A DNA stretch of 64,000 bases from Cryptoclostridium sp964637365 (GTDB taxonomy: Bacteria; Bacillota; Dehalobacteriia; UBA7702): assembly GCA_964637365.1 (NCBI GenBank), contig CAZWWH010000007.1, positions 16,581-80,580 on the forward strand, written 5' to 3'. Every line of letters starts with the position of its first letter. Positions within the stretch are counted from its first letter, which is position 1. Below are positions 15,628-23,810 of the stretch, piece by piece. The translations under genes and the position numbers were made by a program. The notes beneath the pieces were generated by a model. The model did no database searches. It was not told the DNA's origin and saw only the letters and a list, made by a program, of their open reading frames with translations.

Positions 15628-16900
15628 TTTATTTACCCTATTTCCCGCCATGTTTGCCCCTATGTCCGAAAGCATCATGAAGCGGGCCTGTGATAAAAGA
15701 ATTGCGGAAATCAATGTCCATGATATTCGTGCTTATGCCGAGGATCCCCACTTTGCCGATGATGTTTTGTATGGCGGCGGCGCTGGCATGGTGCTGAAAC
15801 CGGAGCCTGTGATGAATGCTTTGCGGGCTCAGGGATACCAAAAAGGAGATAAGGTGATTATTACATCTCCCGCAGGTAAACCCTTTCAGCAGGCTGATGC
15901 TGTGGCCTTATCAAAAGAACAGCGGATTTTTATCGTGGCCGGTCACTATGAGGGCTTAGACCAGCGGGTGGCAGATTTGACCGGCGCCATGGAATATTCT
16001 ATTGGCGATTACGTCTTAACCGGCGGAGAGCTTCCCGCCATGGTTATGGCGGATTCTATTGTCCGCTTGCTGGATGGCGTATTAGGTGACGCCGCATCAT
16101 TGGAGCAGGAAAGTTTTAACGAGGGCTTATTGGAGTATCCCCAGTATACCCGTCCCAAAGAATATGAGGGCCTTTCGGTGCCGGAAGTGCTTTTATGCGG
16201 CGACCATAAAGTCATTGAAACCTGGCGCAGGAAGGAGAGCTTGAAGCGCACTTGGGAACGGCGGCCGGACCTTCTTGCTAAGGTGCCTTTATCCAATGAG
16301 GATAAAAGGGAGCTTGAGCATATTGAAACCATGTACCGCAGCAAAGGTGATTTCTATTTGGCTTTGGTGCATTATCCGGTTTTGGACCCAAAAGGGCGGA
16401 TGATTGCCACTTCGGTGACGAATCTTGACATTCACGACATTGCGCGTCTTGCCCGTACCTACGGTGCCAAAGGGTATTACATTGTCCAGCCTGGGGCAGA
16501 GCAGAAGGAACTGGTGTCTACCCTGATTCACTATTGGACTCAGGGTCACGGCGCTAAAATGAATCCTGACCGCAAAGAGGCCTTGGATTATGTAAAAGTT
16601 GTGGATTCCTTGGATGAGGCTACTGCTGATATTGCTCAAACAGAAGGGAAAGCGCCTTTAAAAGTCGGTACGTCAGCAAAAATTCGTCCCGGTATTGTTG
16701 GCTATGAGGAATTATCTCATCAAATGGAACGGGATGATAACAGCTATTTATTGGTCTTTGGTACCGGACATGGCCTTGCGGAGGATGTTCTGGGCTCCAT
16801 GGATTATATTTTGAAGCCTATTGAGGGCCGGGGCGAATATAACCATCTTTCGGTGCGTTCCGCTGTGTCTATTGTGGTAGATCGTTTGATCCGCGAATAA
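15617..16900 (+). CDS. trmD: tRNA (guanine37-N1)-methyltransferase TrmD with a fused second SPOUT methyltransferase domain
   Basis: TrmD methylates G37 next to the anticodon and prevents +1 frameshifting. Residues 1-245 are a complete TrmD: MRIDLFTLFPAMF, VAGHYEGLDQRV, and the knot segment YSIGDYVLTGGELPAMVMAD. The protein then continues without a stop to residue 427 with a TM1570-like SAM-dependent RNA methyltransferase domain (YLALVHYPVLDPKGR..., VFGTGHGLAEDVL, and a knot segment NHLSVRSAVSIVVDRLI). Normal TrmD is about 240-250 residues. In Thermotoga the second domain is a separate gene next to trmD. The target of the second domain is unknown. Confidence 0.93.
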   Translation: MRIDLFTLFPAMFAPMSESIMKRACDKRIAEINVHDIRAYAEDPHFADDVLYGGGAGMVLKPEPVMNALRAQGYQKGDKVIITSPAGKPFQQADAVALSKEQRIFIVAGHYEGLDQRVADLTGAMEYSIGDYVLTGGELPAMVMADSIVRLLDGVLGDAASLEQESFNEGLLEYPQYTRPKEYEGLSVPEVLLCGDHKVIETWRRKESLKRTWERRPDLLAKVPLSNEDKRELEHIETMYRSKGDFYLALVHYPVLDPKGRMIATSVTNLDIHDIARLARTYGAKGYYIVQPGAEQKELVSTLIHYWTQGHGAKMNPDRKEALDYVKVVDSLDEATADIAQTEGKAPLKVGTSAKIRPGIVGYEELSHQMERDDNSYLLVFGTGHGLAEDVLGSMDYILKPIEGRGEYNHLSVRSAVSIVVDRLIRE

Positions 16901-16938
16901 AATATACGAAAAAATTTACAAAAAATCCCTAAAAGACC

Positions 16939-16967
16939 TTGCTTTTTGATAGTGAACGTGGTAAACT
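16939..16967 (+). promoter_or_regulatory. Promoter of rplS
   Basis: TTGCTT at 16939-16944, 17-base spacer, TAAACT at 16962-16967. Confidence 0.65.
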
Positions 16968-16973
16968 ATATAG

Positions 16974-17046
16974 GCAATTGTGTATAGCGGTGGTCCTCTG
17001 GTGCAGAAAGGCACGAATGAACACCAGATTAGGAAGGAGATTCAAA
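16974..17046 (+). promoter_or_regulatory. L19 leader-like structured 5' UTR
   Basis: TCTGGTG (16997-17003) pairs with CACCAGA (17022-17028). An alternative small hairpin GTGC/GCAC (17001-17004 with 17011-17014) uses some of the same bases. The rplS ribosome site AGGAAGGAG follows immediately. A short leader directly before rplS fits the known Firmicutes L19 leader class, where the protein represses its own synthesis; class membership is inferred. Confidence 0.5.
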
Positions 17047-17391
17047 ATGAACTTAGTAGAATTGGTAGAACAGCCTTATTTGAAAAGTGATATTCCCGCT
17101 TTTCGCGTGGGGGACACTGTCAAAGTCCATGTAAAAATTATTGAAGGCGACAAAGAACGTGTTCAGGTTTATGAAGGCGTTGTGATTGCCAGAAAAGGCC
17201 GTGGCCTGACTGAAACCTTTACCGTACGCCGTGTTGCTTACGGTGTTGGTATTGAAAGAACATTCCCGGTCCATTCTCCCAAATTGGACAAGATTGAAAT
17301 TTCCCGTCGCGGTAAAGTACGTCGTGCCAAATTGTACTATCTCCGTGAAAGAACCGGGAAAGCTGCTAGAATCAAAGAGCTTCACAAATAA
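17047..17391 (+). CDS. rplS: 50S ribosomal protein bL19
   Basis: 114 residues, standard length. FRVGDTVKVHVKIIEGDKER and the C-terminal RRGKVRRAKLYYLRERTGK are L19 signatures. The ATG at 17047 follows AAGGAG; the frame runs upstream through the promoter, so earlier starts are rejected. L19 sits at the 30S-50S interface. Confidence 0.97.
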   Translation: MNLVELVEQPYLKSDIPAFRVGDTVKVHVKIIEGDKERVQVYEGVVIARKGRGLTETFTVRRVAYGVGIERTFPVHSPKLDKIEISRRGKVRRAKLYYLRERTGKAARIKELHK

Positions 17392-17433
17392 TCAGTTCTT
17401 GATCGCAGCGCTCAAAATAGAATGTAATTCAAG

Positions 17434-17475
17434 AAGAGGAATGAAACATGATTGTTTTCATTCCTCTTTTTATGA
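17434..17475 (+). terminator. Intrinsic terminator after rplS
   Basis: Perfect 13-bp stem AAGAGGAATGAAA (17434-17446) and TTTCATTCCTCTT (17456-17468), then a T-run. Confidence 0.9.
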
Positions 17476-17827
17476 AATAATTGTGCAAAAAATTGTATAT
17501 TTATCATTATGATAGATATCATTTGATCTGCGTACTTGGTAACCGTAACGGAGAAATGTGATATGTTCATAATGGGGTAAATATATTATCTGGTAAATTC
17601 GGGTTCTTCGTATTTTCATGTACCAACAGTTTGGAAAATTTGACTATTTGGTGAAAAATGAATTTTATGGAAGCACAAAAATTTTTTATTCTCTTTTGCC
17701 TGCTTGTTGATTATTTCATATTGAGGATAGGGAAAAAAAGTGATAAAATAAATAGCGAAAATGAAAAAAATGTTGAATTTTTTATTGACAGAATGAATTT
17801 AATGTATTAATATGGGGTTAAGTAATC
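17476..17827. promoter_or_regulatory. AT-rich regulatory region before tetR, with tandem promoters
   Basis: No gene. It holds an inverted repeat ATGATA-GA-TATCAT at 17509-17522; a promoter TTGAGG (17721-17726), 17 bases, TAAAAT (17744-17749); and a second, better promoter TTGACA (17785-17790), 17 bases, TAATAT (17808-17813). The second would start transcription only a few bases before the tetR ATG, within or beside the operator-like palindrome. Confidence 0.65.
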
Positions 17828-17835
17828 ATGATTAC
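17822..17835. promoter_or_regulatory. Operator candidate at the tetR start codon
   Basis: Perfect inverted repeat GTAATC-AT-GATTAC (inside a 16-bp palindrome, 17821-17836) spanning the ATG at 17828 and just after the -10 box. It matches the GTWATC-NN-GATWAC pattern of two sites upstream of the BCCT gene, so TetR autorepression is likely. Confidence 0.6.
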
Positions 17836-18484
17836 TAAGAGAGGACGACAGAGAAATCTAAAACGTGATTATATCGAAGCGACATACGATATCCTATGTG
17901 AAGTCGGCATGGAAGGGTTCACCATTCGAAAAGTTGCAGATCGGGTTGGTTGCAGCAGCGCTGCACTGTACAAGCACTTTTCTGATGCGGAGCATCTGAT
18001 TTCCTTGGCTTCGGTTCGTTATCTCAGAAATTATTCTGCTGATACGGCTTTTCTCTCGCAAATGGAATCGGATTACCTGGAAATGAACCTTCTCCTGTGG
18101 GAGAGTTTTGCTTATTATTCTTTCGAGAATATCCCGATCTTTGAAAATTTGTTTTTTGGTAAAAATACGAAGAAAATTCAAGAAATCGTATTAGAGTATT
18201 ATGCAGAGTTCCCTGATGATCTTGCGAAACTCAGCGGCTATTTCCTGATGATTATGCAAAGCAGTAATCTGTTAGAGCGTGATTTTATCATGCTTAAGCG
18301 CGCGGCTGATGAGGGAAGAATTACGCTGAAAAGTGCGGATTTCCTCAGCAAGACCGATGTATATATTTACCGCGGTATGTTAATGATGTACCGTGATAGC
18401 TATAAAGAACCCGGCGTTGCTAGAAAAGCAACACGGGAGTTCATTGATCTGCTTCGTGAAAATTATCGCATGCATTTGATTTAA
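17828..18484 (+). CDS. TetR-family transcriptional regulator
   Basis: 218 residues. N-terminal TetR helix-turn-helix: YIEATYDILCEVGMEGFTIR followed by KVADRVGCSSAALYKHFSD (residues about 18-55). The C-terminal ligand domain is unlike any subfamily I recognise. It lies directly upstream of, and on the same strand as, a BCCT transporter, an MttB methyltransferase and a second BCCT transporter. A quaternary amine or a derived metabolite is therefore the likely inducer; this is inferred from context. A terminator separates it from the transporter, so the transporter unit has its own control region. Confidence 0.9.
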   Translation: MITKRGRQRNLKRDYIEATYDILCEVGMEGFTIRKVADRVGCSSAALYKHFSDAEHLISLASVRYLRNYSADTAFLSQMESDYLEMNLLLWESFAYYSFENIPIFENLFFGKNTKKIQEIVLEYYAEFPDDLAKLSGYFLMIMQSSNLLERDFIMLKRAADEGRITLKSADFLSKTDVYIYRGMLMMYRDSYKEPGVARKATREFIDLLRENYRMHLI

Positions 18485-18515
18485 TGAGGCAGATACAACT
18501 TCATATCTTTGCCAA

Positions 18516-18544
18516 AATATATTCGTAACGAATATATTTTTTTT
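18516..18544 (+). terminator. Intrinsic terminator after tetR
   Basis: AATATATTCG (18516-18525) pairs with CGAATATATT (18529-18538), followed by TTTTTT. Confidence 0.8.
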
Positions 18545-18553
18545 GATCTATTA

Positions 18554-18567
18554 GTTATCAAGATAAC
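18554..18567. promoter_or_regulatory. Operator candidate 1 upstream of the BCCT gene
   Basis: Perfect inverted repeat GTTATC-AA-GATAAC, ten bases after the tetR terminator. Confidence 0.6.
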
Positions 18568-18673
18568 CTAAATAAAAAATTTTTGCCATATAGAAAACTC
18601 TGTATCGGGGTATTGAACGTGATTTAACCCGTATTTTGTGGTTTTTTGTTATGGTTTGGTTCCGGAACTGTAG

Positions 18674-18687
18674 GTTATCAAGATATC
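18674..18687. promoter_or_regulatory. Operator candidate 2 upstream of the BCCT gene
   Basis: GTTATC-AA-GATATC, one mismatch from operator candidate 1 and exactly 120 bases downstream of it; 60 bases before the BCCT start codon. Confidence 0.6.
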
Positions 18688-18746
18688 TTTAGATTGTGTA
18701 AAACAAATTATTTTACATGCGCTATGAACTTGAAAGGAGATTAATT

Positions 18747-20399
18747 ATGGAAAAGGAAAAGGTTTCACTTTTAAAGAAAATTGATTTTCCGATTTTTTTG
18801 CCGCCAGCCATTATTTTGTTAGTGTTTACGCTGATTGGCATCATAGCTCCGGAAGCCTTCAACAAGGGGGCTAGCGTTGCCTTTAATTTTACAACAAAGT
18901 ATTTTAGCTGGTTTTACGCTTTGGGTGCTTCTTTCCTTGTGCTTTTTTGCCTTTGGGCAGGGTTCAGTAAATATGGGAAAATTAAACTTGGCGGCAAAGA
19001 CGCTAAGCCCGATATGTCCTTTTTCTCTTGGTTTGCCGTCGCTTTGACCTCAGGCATCGCCATTGGTATTGTTTACTGGGGTGTTGCCGAACCTCTTAAC
19101 AATCTGATGGCGCCTCCCGGTTTTACCGGTTGGGAAGCCGGCAGTGCCGACGCTGCAGAAGGCGCGCTAAAATTCAACTTCCTCCATTGGGGACTCCATC
19201 CTTACGGAATTTATACTGCCGCGGGTTTGTGCTGCGCGTTCATCATCATGAATGGGAAACGGCGTTTCAGTATCACCTCAAGCCTGTACCCCCTCTTGGG
19301 GAATAAGTGTGAAGGCATTTGGGGTAAAGTCGTCAGTGCTATTTGTATTTTTGCCATTCTTGGCGGTATGGGTACCTCCCTTGGTTTTGGTGTATCTCAG
19401 TTTGGTGTTGGCGTTAACTATGTATTCGGTACGAACTTCACCGATATCAGCTTGGCCATTTTCTTCATTGGTGTTCTTGTGATTTGTACCATCGGCGCTT
19501 CTTGCTCCGGTTTGCACAAAGCGATTACGCATGTCAGCAACGCGAATATGTACATTTATTTCGCTTTGATGATTTGGGCCTTCATTTTTGGAGGAACCTT
19601 GTTTATTCTTAACAATACCACCAGCGCCATTGGGCAATATTTCTCCTTTATCATTCCGGAATCGTTTTATCTGGAACCTGTAAAGCAAACTGGTTGGGTT
19701 GGCGGTTGGTCCATTTTCTACTGGGCCTGGTGGCTTTCCTTTGCTCCCATCGTCGGTCTCTTCTTGATTAAGCTGGCCAAAGGGCGCACCATCCGTCAGT
19801 TTGTTTTGGTGAATTTGGTGGCTCCCACCTTGTTTGCCGTAGTATGGTTTGGTATTTTCGGCAGTTCTGCCATTAACTTCCAACTCAATGGCTCTGACAT
19901 CTTCAGCGTTATCAGTGAATGGGGCAATTCTGTTGCGTTGTTTGCCTATGTGAAAAATCTACCCTTGACGCCGATTCTCTTTGGTTTGGTATTCCTCGCC
20001 ATCATTTTCTCTTTGCTGACTTTATCAGAATCCATGACCTTGACTTTGTCGGATATGTCCATGAAACCGAAATATCTCGGTGAAGAGGGCGATCCCAAAG
20101 CTTCTCCCAGTGCCTTGAAAGTATTCTGGGGTATCTTAATGGGACTGGTAGCCTTTGTCCTGCTGGTTAGCGGTGGCCTAGGCGCATTGCAGACAGCGTC
20201 AGTCGTTTGCGGTCTGCCTATCCTTTTGATTCAGCTTATTATGGCGGCAGCTTACATTAAAAGCGTCAGACAGAGAAGCCGTTATGACATGACCTTAACT
20301 GATGAAGAAAGAGCTGCTCTCGAAGCGGAAGAAATGGAAAACGCTGAAGAGAAAAAGAGCAAAAAGAAACGTAAAAAAGCAGAGCAAGCTTCTGCTTAA
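18747..20399 (+). CDS. BCCT-family betaine/carnitine/choline transporter (first)
   Basis: Imports a trimethylammonium compound across the cytoplasmic membrane. 550 residues with about 12 membrane segments. BCCT marks: the unwound-helix segment GIAIGIVYWGVAEPL and the signature SIFYWAWWLSFAPIVGLFL, followed by KGRTIRQFVL. The glycine stretch reads SGIAIGI where sodium-coupled members typically have GMGIG, so coupling may differ from BetP. A charged Lys/Glu-rich C-terminal tail of about 40 residues follows. The ATG at 18747 is preceded by AAAGGAG. mttB follows after 37 bases, most likely in one transcript. Confidence 0.92.
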   Translation: MEKEKVSLLKKIDFPIFLPPAIILLVFTLIGIIAPEAFNKGASVAFNFTTKYFSWFYALGASFLVLFCLWAGFSKYGKIKLGGKDAKPDMSFFSWFAVALTSGIAIGIVYWGVAEPLNNLMAPPGFTGWEAGSADAAEGALKFNFLHWGLHPYGIYTAAGLCCAFIIMNGKRRFSITSSLYPLLGNKCEGIWGKVVSAICIFAILGGMGTSLGFGVSQFGVGVNYVFGTNFTDISLAIFFIGVLVICTIGASCSGLHKAITHVSNANMYIYFALMIWAFIFGGTLFILNNTTSAIGQYFSFIIPESFYLEPVKQTGWVGGWSIFYWAWWLSFAPIVGLFLIKLAKGRTIRQFVLVNLVAPTLFAVVWFGIFGSSAINFQLNGSDIFSVISEWGNSVALFAYVKNLPLTPILFGLVFLAIIFSLLTLSESMTLTLSDMSMKPKYLGEEGDPKASPSALKVFWGILMGLVAFVLLVSGGLGALQTASVVCGLPILLIQLIMAAAYIKSVRQRSRYDMTLTDEERAALEAEEMENAEEKKSKKKRKKAEQASA

Positions 20400-20436
20400 A
20401 AAATGACATCATTTATTTCAGAAAAGGAGAGTTATC

Positions 20437-21858
20437 ATGAAAGAAAGATTGCAAAATATCCATGAAGCAAGCATGCGTATGCTGGAAAGAACAGGGATGA
20501 AATATCATAATCCCAAAGCCATTGAAATTCTGAAAGCCCACGACATCAGAGTCGAAGGAGACGTTGCATACTTTACCGAAGAACAGTTAATGTATTGGGT
20601 TAGAAAAGCGCCCTCTACCTTTACCTTGTATGCTAGAAATCCTGAACATAATATCATCATCGGCGGCGACCATGTCAATCCTGCCCCACTTTACGGCTGC
20701 GCTCATATTGCTGATAAAAACGGCGTCAAACGTCAAGCAACCATCCAAGACTATGTCAATTACGCGAAATTGTTCCATGCCAACGACGATTTCCATGTTG
20801 ACGGCGGTCTTATGGTTCAGCCCTTCGACGTTCCGATTCCATCCTCCTGCTTGTCCATGTTCTATGCTACTTATACCCATTCCGACAAAGCCATGTTCTG
20901 TGTCGCGGGGAAAGAAGAATACATGGACGCTATGCTGAAGGCAGCGGAAGTTGCTTATGGCGGTAAAGAAGAATTAATCAAACATCCCCATTTGATTACT
21001 ATTGTCAACGCCAATACTCCTTTGCAGCTGGACGTCATGATGACCGACGTATTGATTAAATTTGCGGAATATGGTCAGCCTATCGTCATCGCTCCCTGTG
21101 ATATGGCTGGTTCAACCTCTCCTGTTACCTTGGCCGGAACCATCGCTATGAGTACTGCCGAAGCTTTGGCGACCATCGCTTTGGCCCAAATGGTTCGCCC
21201 CGGTACCCCTGTTCTGATGGGTTCCCAGTCCACTACCGCTGATATGAAAACCGGTCAGATTGCCATCGGCGCTCCCGAAGGCGCTCTGTGCTACAGATAT
21301 CTGGGCCAGATGGCAAAATTCTATCAGCTGCCCTGCCGTGCCGGTGGCGCCCTCACTGACTCCAAAGTTGTTGATACCCAGGCCGGGATTGAGTCCTACA
21401 TGACCTTCCTTGCCTGCTGTCAGAATAAGGTAAACTTCATCATCCATTCTGCCGGGATTCTCGATGGCTATGCCTACACCTCCTATGAAAAAGTAATTTC
21501 TGACTTTGAAGTGATTCGTTATGTTTTGAGATACCTGAGGGAATTTGAAATCAATGAGAATACCATTCCTTTGGATCTTATTGACGAAGTAGGGCATGAT
21601 GGCGAATACCTCACCAAAGACCATACCTTTGAATATTGCCATACCGAACCCCTTGCTCCCACCCTCTGTTCCCGCGGCAGTGTTCAGGATGTGGCCCATC
21701 AGTATGAATTGAATATTGAAAAACGCTATCAGCAGTTGATGGAAATCTATGAAGCAAAAGCTCCCACCTGTGACCAGGCAATTCTTGACCAAATCAAAGA
21801 TATCTTTGTGGAACAGGGAATCGACCGCGAACTTTTGGAATCTATCGAAAAGATGTAA
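20437..21858 (+). CDS. MttB-superfamily (trimethylamine/quaternary amine) methyltransferase, non-pyrrolysine type
   Basis: 473 residues of the COG5598 family. Members without pyrrolysine demethylate quaternary amines (glycine betaine, carnitine, proline betaine) by methyl transfer to a corrinoid protein. Family marks: LYARNPEHNIIIGGDHVNPA near residue 62-85, PGTPVLMGSQSTTADMKTG, and GHDGEYLTKDHT near the C-terminus. The frame has no in-frame amber codon, so this is not a pyrrolysine protein. No corrinoid protein, activator or second methyltransferase gene lies nearby, which is unusual. AAGGAGAG precedes the ATG. The substrate is inferred from the flanking BCCT genes. Confidence 0.88.
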   Translation: MKERLQNIHEASMRMLERTGMKYHNPKAIEILKAHDIRVEGDVAYFTEEQLMYWVRKAPSTFTLYARNPEHNIIIGGDHVNPAPLYGCAHIADKNGVKRQATIQDYVNYAKLFHANDDFHVDGGLMVQPFDVPIPSSCLSMFYATYTHSDKAMFCVAGKEEYMDAMLKAAEVAYGGKEELIKHPHLITIVNANTPLQLDVMMTDVLIKFAEYGQPIVIAPCDMAGSTSPVTLAGTIAMSTAEALATIALAQMVRPGTPVLMGSQSTTADMKTGQIAIGAPEGALCYRYLGQMAKFYQLPCRAGGALTDSKVVDTQAGIESYMTFLACCQNKVNFIIHSAGILDGYAYTSYEKVISDFEVIRYVLRYLREFEINENTIPLDLIDEVGHDGEYLTKDHTFEYCHTEPLAPTLCSRGSVQDVAHQYELNIEKRYQQLMEIYEAKAPTCDQAILDQIKDIFVEQGIDRELLESIEKM

Positions 21859-21869
21859 TCGGTTTTTAT

Positions 21870-21907
21870 AATCCCTGTTTCCCTTGTGGAAACAGGGATT
21901 ATTTATC
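21870..21907 (+). terminator. Intrinsic terminator after mttB
   Basis: Perfect 13-bp stem AATCCCTGTTTCC (21870-21882) and GGAAACAGGGATT (21888-21900); the T-run is short. A TATAAT hexamer at 21919-21924 may be the -10 of a separate promoter for the next gene, but no good -35 is seen. Confidence 0.7.
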
Positions 21908-21953
21908 CGTCACTCTAATATAATTCTGTTTGGCAAAGAAAAGAGATGAAACT

Positions 21954-23459
21954 ATGAGAAAGATATGGGATACCATAGATCGCCCCGTCTTTGTGGTGGG
22001 AGTTATCATTTGCTTGGCGTTTATTATTTGGACGATATGTATGCCTGACGTTGTAGAGCAGTCTTTTTCTTCCATTTTATCCACATTTTCTGTGAATTTT
22101 GGATGGCTGTATTTATTAGTCATCACCCTGTTTATTGCATTTTTGGTTTATGTAGCTTTGGGAAAATACGGCGGGATACGCCTGGGGAAAGAAGATGAAA
22201 AACCTCAGTACTCTACCTTTAGCTGGTTTTTTATGCTCTTTGCCGCAGGAATGGGTATTGGATTGGTTTTTTGGAGTACCGCTGAACCCTTAAGTCATTA
22301 TTTGATTCCACCTCATGGGGAGGGCGGTACCACGGAGGCTGCCGCCATTGCGATGCGCTCATCTTTTACACATTGGGGTATTCATCCTTGGGCAATTTAT
22401 GGAGTTTTTGGTTTGCCCTTGGCATATTATCAGTTTCGGAAGGAACGTCCCGCACTGCTCAGTTCTTGTTTTGAGCCTTTGGTCGGGGAAAAAGGCGTTC
22501 AAGGAATTTTTGGCAAAATTGTCGATATCCTCGCCGTGGTGGCCACAGTATTTGGCGTCGCTACTTCGCTGGGACTGGGCGCCATGCAAATCAATAGCGG
22601 TCTCCATTATGTGTTTGGCATTCCCTATACGAACGCCATTATTTTTGCTATCATCGCCGTGACGACAGTGCTGTTCATTGTTTCAGCCACCAGCGGGATT
22701 GATCGGGGAATTAAAATTCTCAGCGATTCCAATATGGTATTAATGGCAGCTTTATTGCTGTTTGTTCTGTTTAGCGGCGCAACGCTGTTTACAGCTGATT
22801 TTTTCATTGACTCCTTTGGAAAATATCTGAGTTCCTTTATCTCTACCAGCTTCTGGACGGATCCTTTCCGGGAAAGCAACGGCTGGCTCAGCAGTTGGAC
22901 TGTGTTCTATTGGGCATGGTGGCTGTCGTGGGGGCCCTTCGTCGGCGGCTTCATTGCCAGAATTTCTCGGGGCAGAACGATTCGGGAATTCGTTTTGGGG
23001 ACGATGTTTTGTCCCATGATACTTTGCTGTCTCTTTATGGCAATTATGGGAGGCAACGCCATTCACATGGATCTGAACGGCGTCAGCGCCATTGCGGAGG
23101 CTATGAATGAGAATGTATCCTATGCGCTGTTTGCGTTATTGGAGCAACTCCCCTTGGCAAAGGTTACTTCTATGATTGCGGTAATGCTGATTTGTGTTTT
23201 CTTTATTACTTCGGCGGATTCCTCCACCTTTGTCTGCTCCATGATGACGGCAAAAGGCGTGCAAAATCCCCCGACCTTTTTGAAAATTGTTTGGGGGGTG
23301 TTTGAAGGTGCTGTTGCGGTGGTGCTGCTTTATGTCGGCGGGCTCAAGGCGGTGCAGTCAGTGTCGATTGTAATTGCTTTCCCCTTGCTGTTTCTTTGTC
23401 TTGGTATGATATGGGCGTTGACAAAATCCTTACGGGCAGAGGTGGAAATATCCAGTTGA
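21954..23459 (+). CDS. BCCT-family transporter (second)
   Basis: 501 residues, about 12 membrane segments. It has the classic GMGIGLVFWSTAEPL segment and the signature TVFYWAWWLSWGPFVGGFI with ARISRGRTIREFVLG, closer to canonical BCCT uptake systems than the first copy. It lacks the long charged tail. The ATG at 21954 fits the family N-terminus; TTG at 21930 is an alternative. Paired with the first BCCT around mttB, the two may move different substrates, or one may export the demethylated product in exchange; this is inference. Confidence 0.92.
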   Translation: MRKIWDTIDRPVFVVGVIICLAFIIWTICMPDVVEQSFSSILSTFSVNFGWLYLLVITLFIAFLVYVALGKYGGIRLGKEDEKPQYSTFSWFFMLFAAGMGIGLVFWSTAEPLSHYLIPPHGEGGTTEAAAIAMRSSFTHWGIHPWAIYGVFGLPLAYYQFRKERPALLSSCFEPLVGEKGVQGIFGKIVDILAVVATVFGVATSLGLGAMQINSGLHYVFGIPYTNAIIFAIIAVTTVLFIVSATSGIDRGIKILSDSNMVLMAALLLFVLFSGATLFTADFFIDSFGKYLSSFISTSFWTDPFRESNGWLSSWTVFYWAWWLSWGPFVGGFIARISRGRTIREFVLGTMFCPMILCCLFMAIMGGNAIHMDLNGVSAIAEAMNENVSYALFALLEQLPLAKVTSMIAVMLICVFFITSADSSTFVCSMMTAKGVQNPPTFLKIVWGVFEGAVAVVLLYVGGLKAVQSVSIVIAFPLLFLCLGMIWALTKSLRAEVEISS

Positions 23460-23810
23460 ACTTCTGGGGAGTGCGTGCGGTATATGGCGATGAACTTCAC
23501 CCTCCGTTTATATGAGGATTGTTTCCCCTATTGAAAGTATGTTTGATACGAATTTTGGAAAACAAGGCTCATACCATGGCGGTATGAGCCTTGTTTTCTA
23601 GATACAATTGTGCAATGATTTTGGAACCGGCAGATGGGGAATTGTGATTGAAGCCCGGTTATCTTAATGAGTCCTGTCTTTCACCTTTATACCAAATTTT
23701 TGGCAAAATGGATTTTTTTTCAATGCTGTGTTATAATATTTGGTACTTATCATCAAAAGAATAGGAACAAAAATCAGCTACTTTGCGTAGAAAGAATAAC
23801 GGGTGATTTC
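23460..23810. other. Intergenic region between BCCT2 and rbgA
   Basis: No gene. It contains a strong bidirectional terminator: AAAACAAGGCTCATACC (23559-23575) pairs perfectly over 17 bp with its complement at 23581-23597. It also contains the rbgA promoter, an extended -10 (TG-T-TATAAT at 23729-23737) with a weak -35. An open frame runs upstream of rbgA through this region but shows no coding signs. Confidence 0.85.

Noticed and set aside
17231..17512. Open frame overlapping the end of rplS
   Set aside because: Wrong-frame shadow of rplS that reads through its terminator.
20437..21858. Pyrrolysine-containing trimethylamine methyltransferase
   Set aside because: The frame is continuous over 473 codons with no in-frame TAG, so it belongs to the non-pyrrolysine group.
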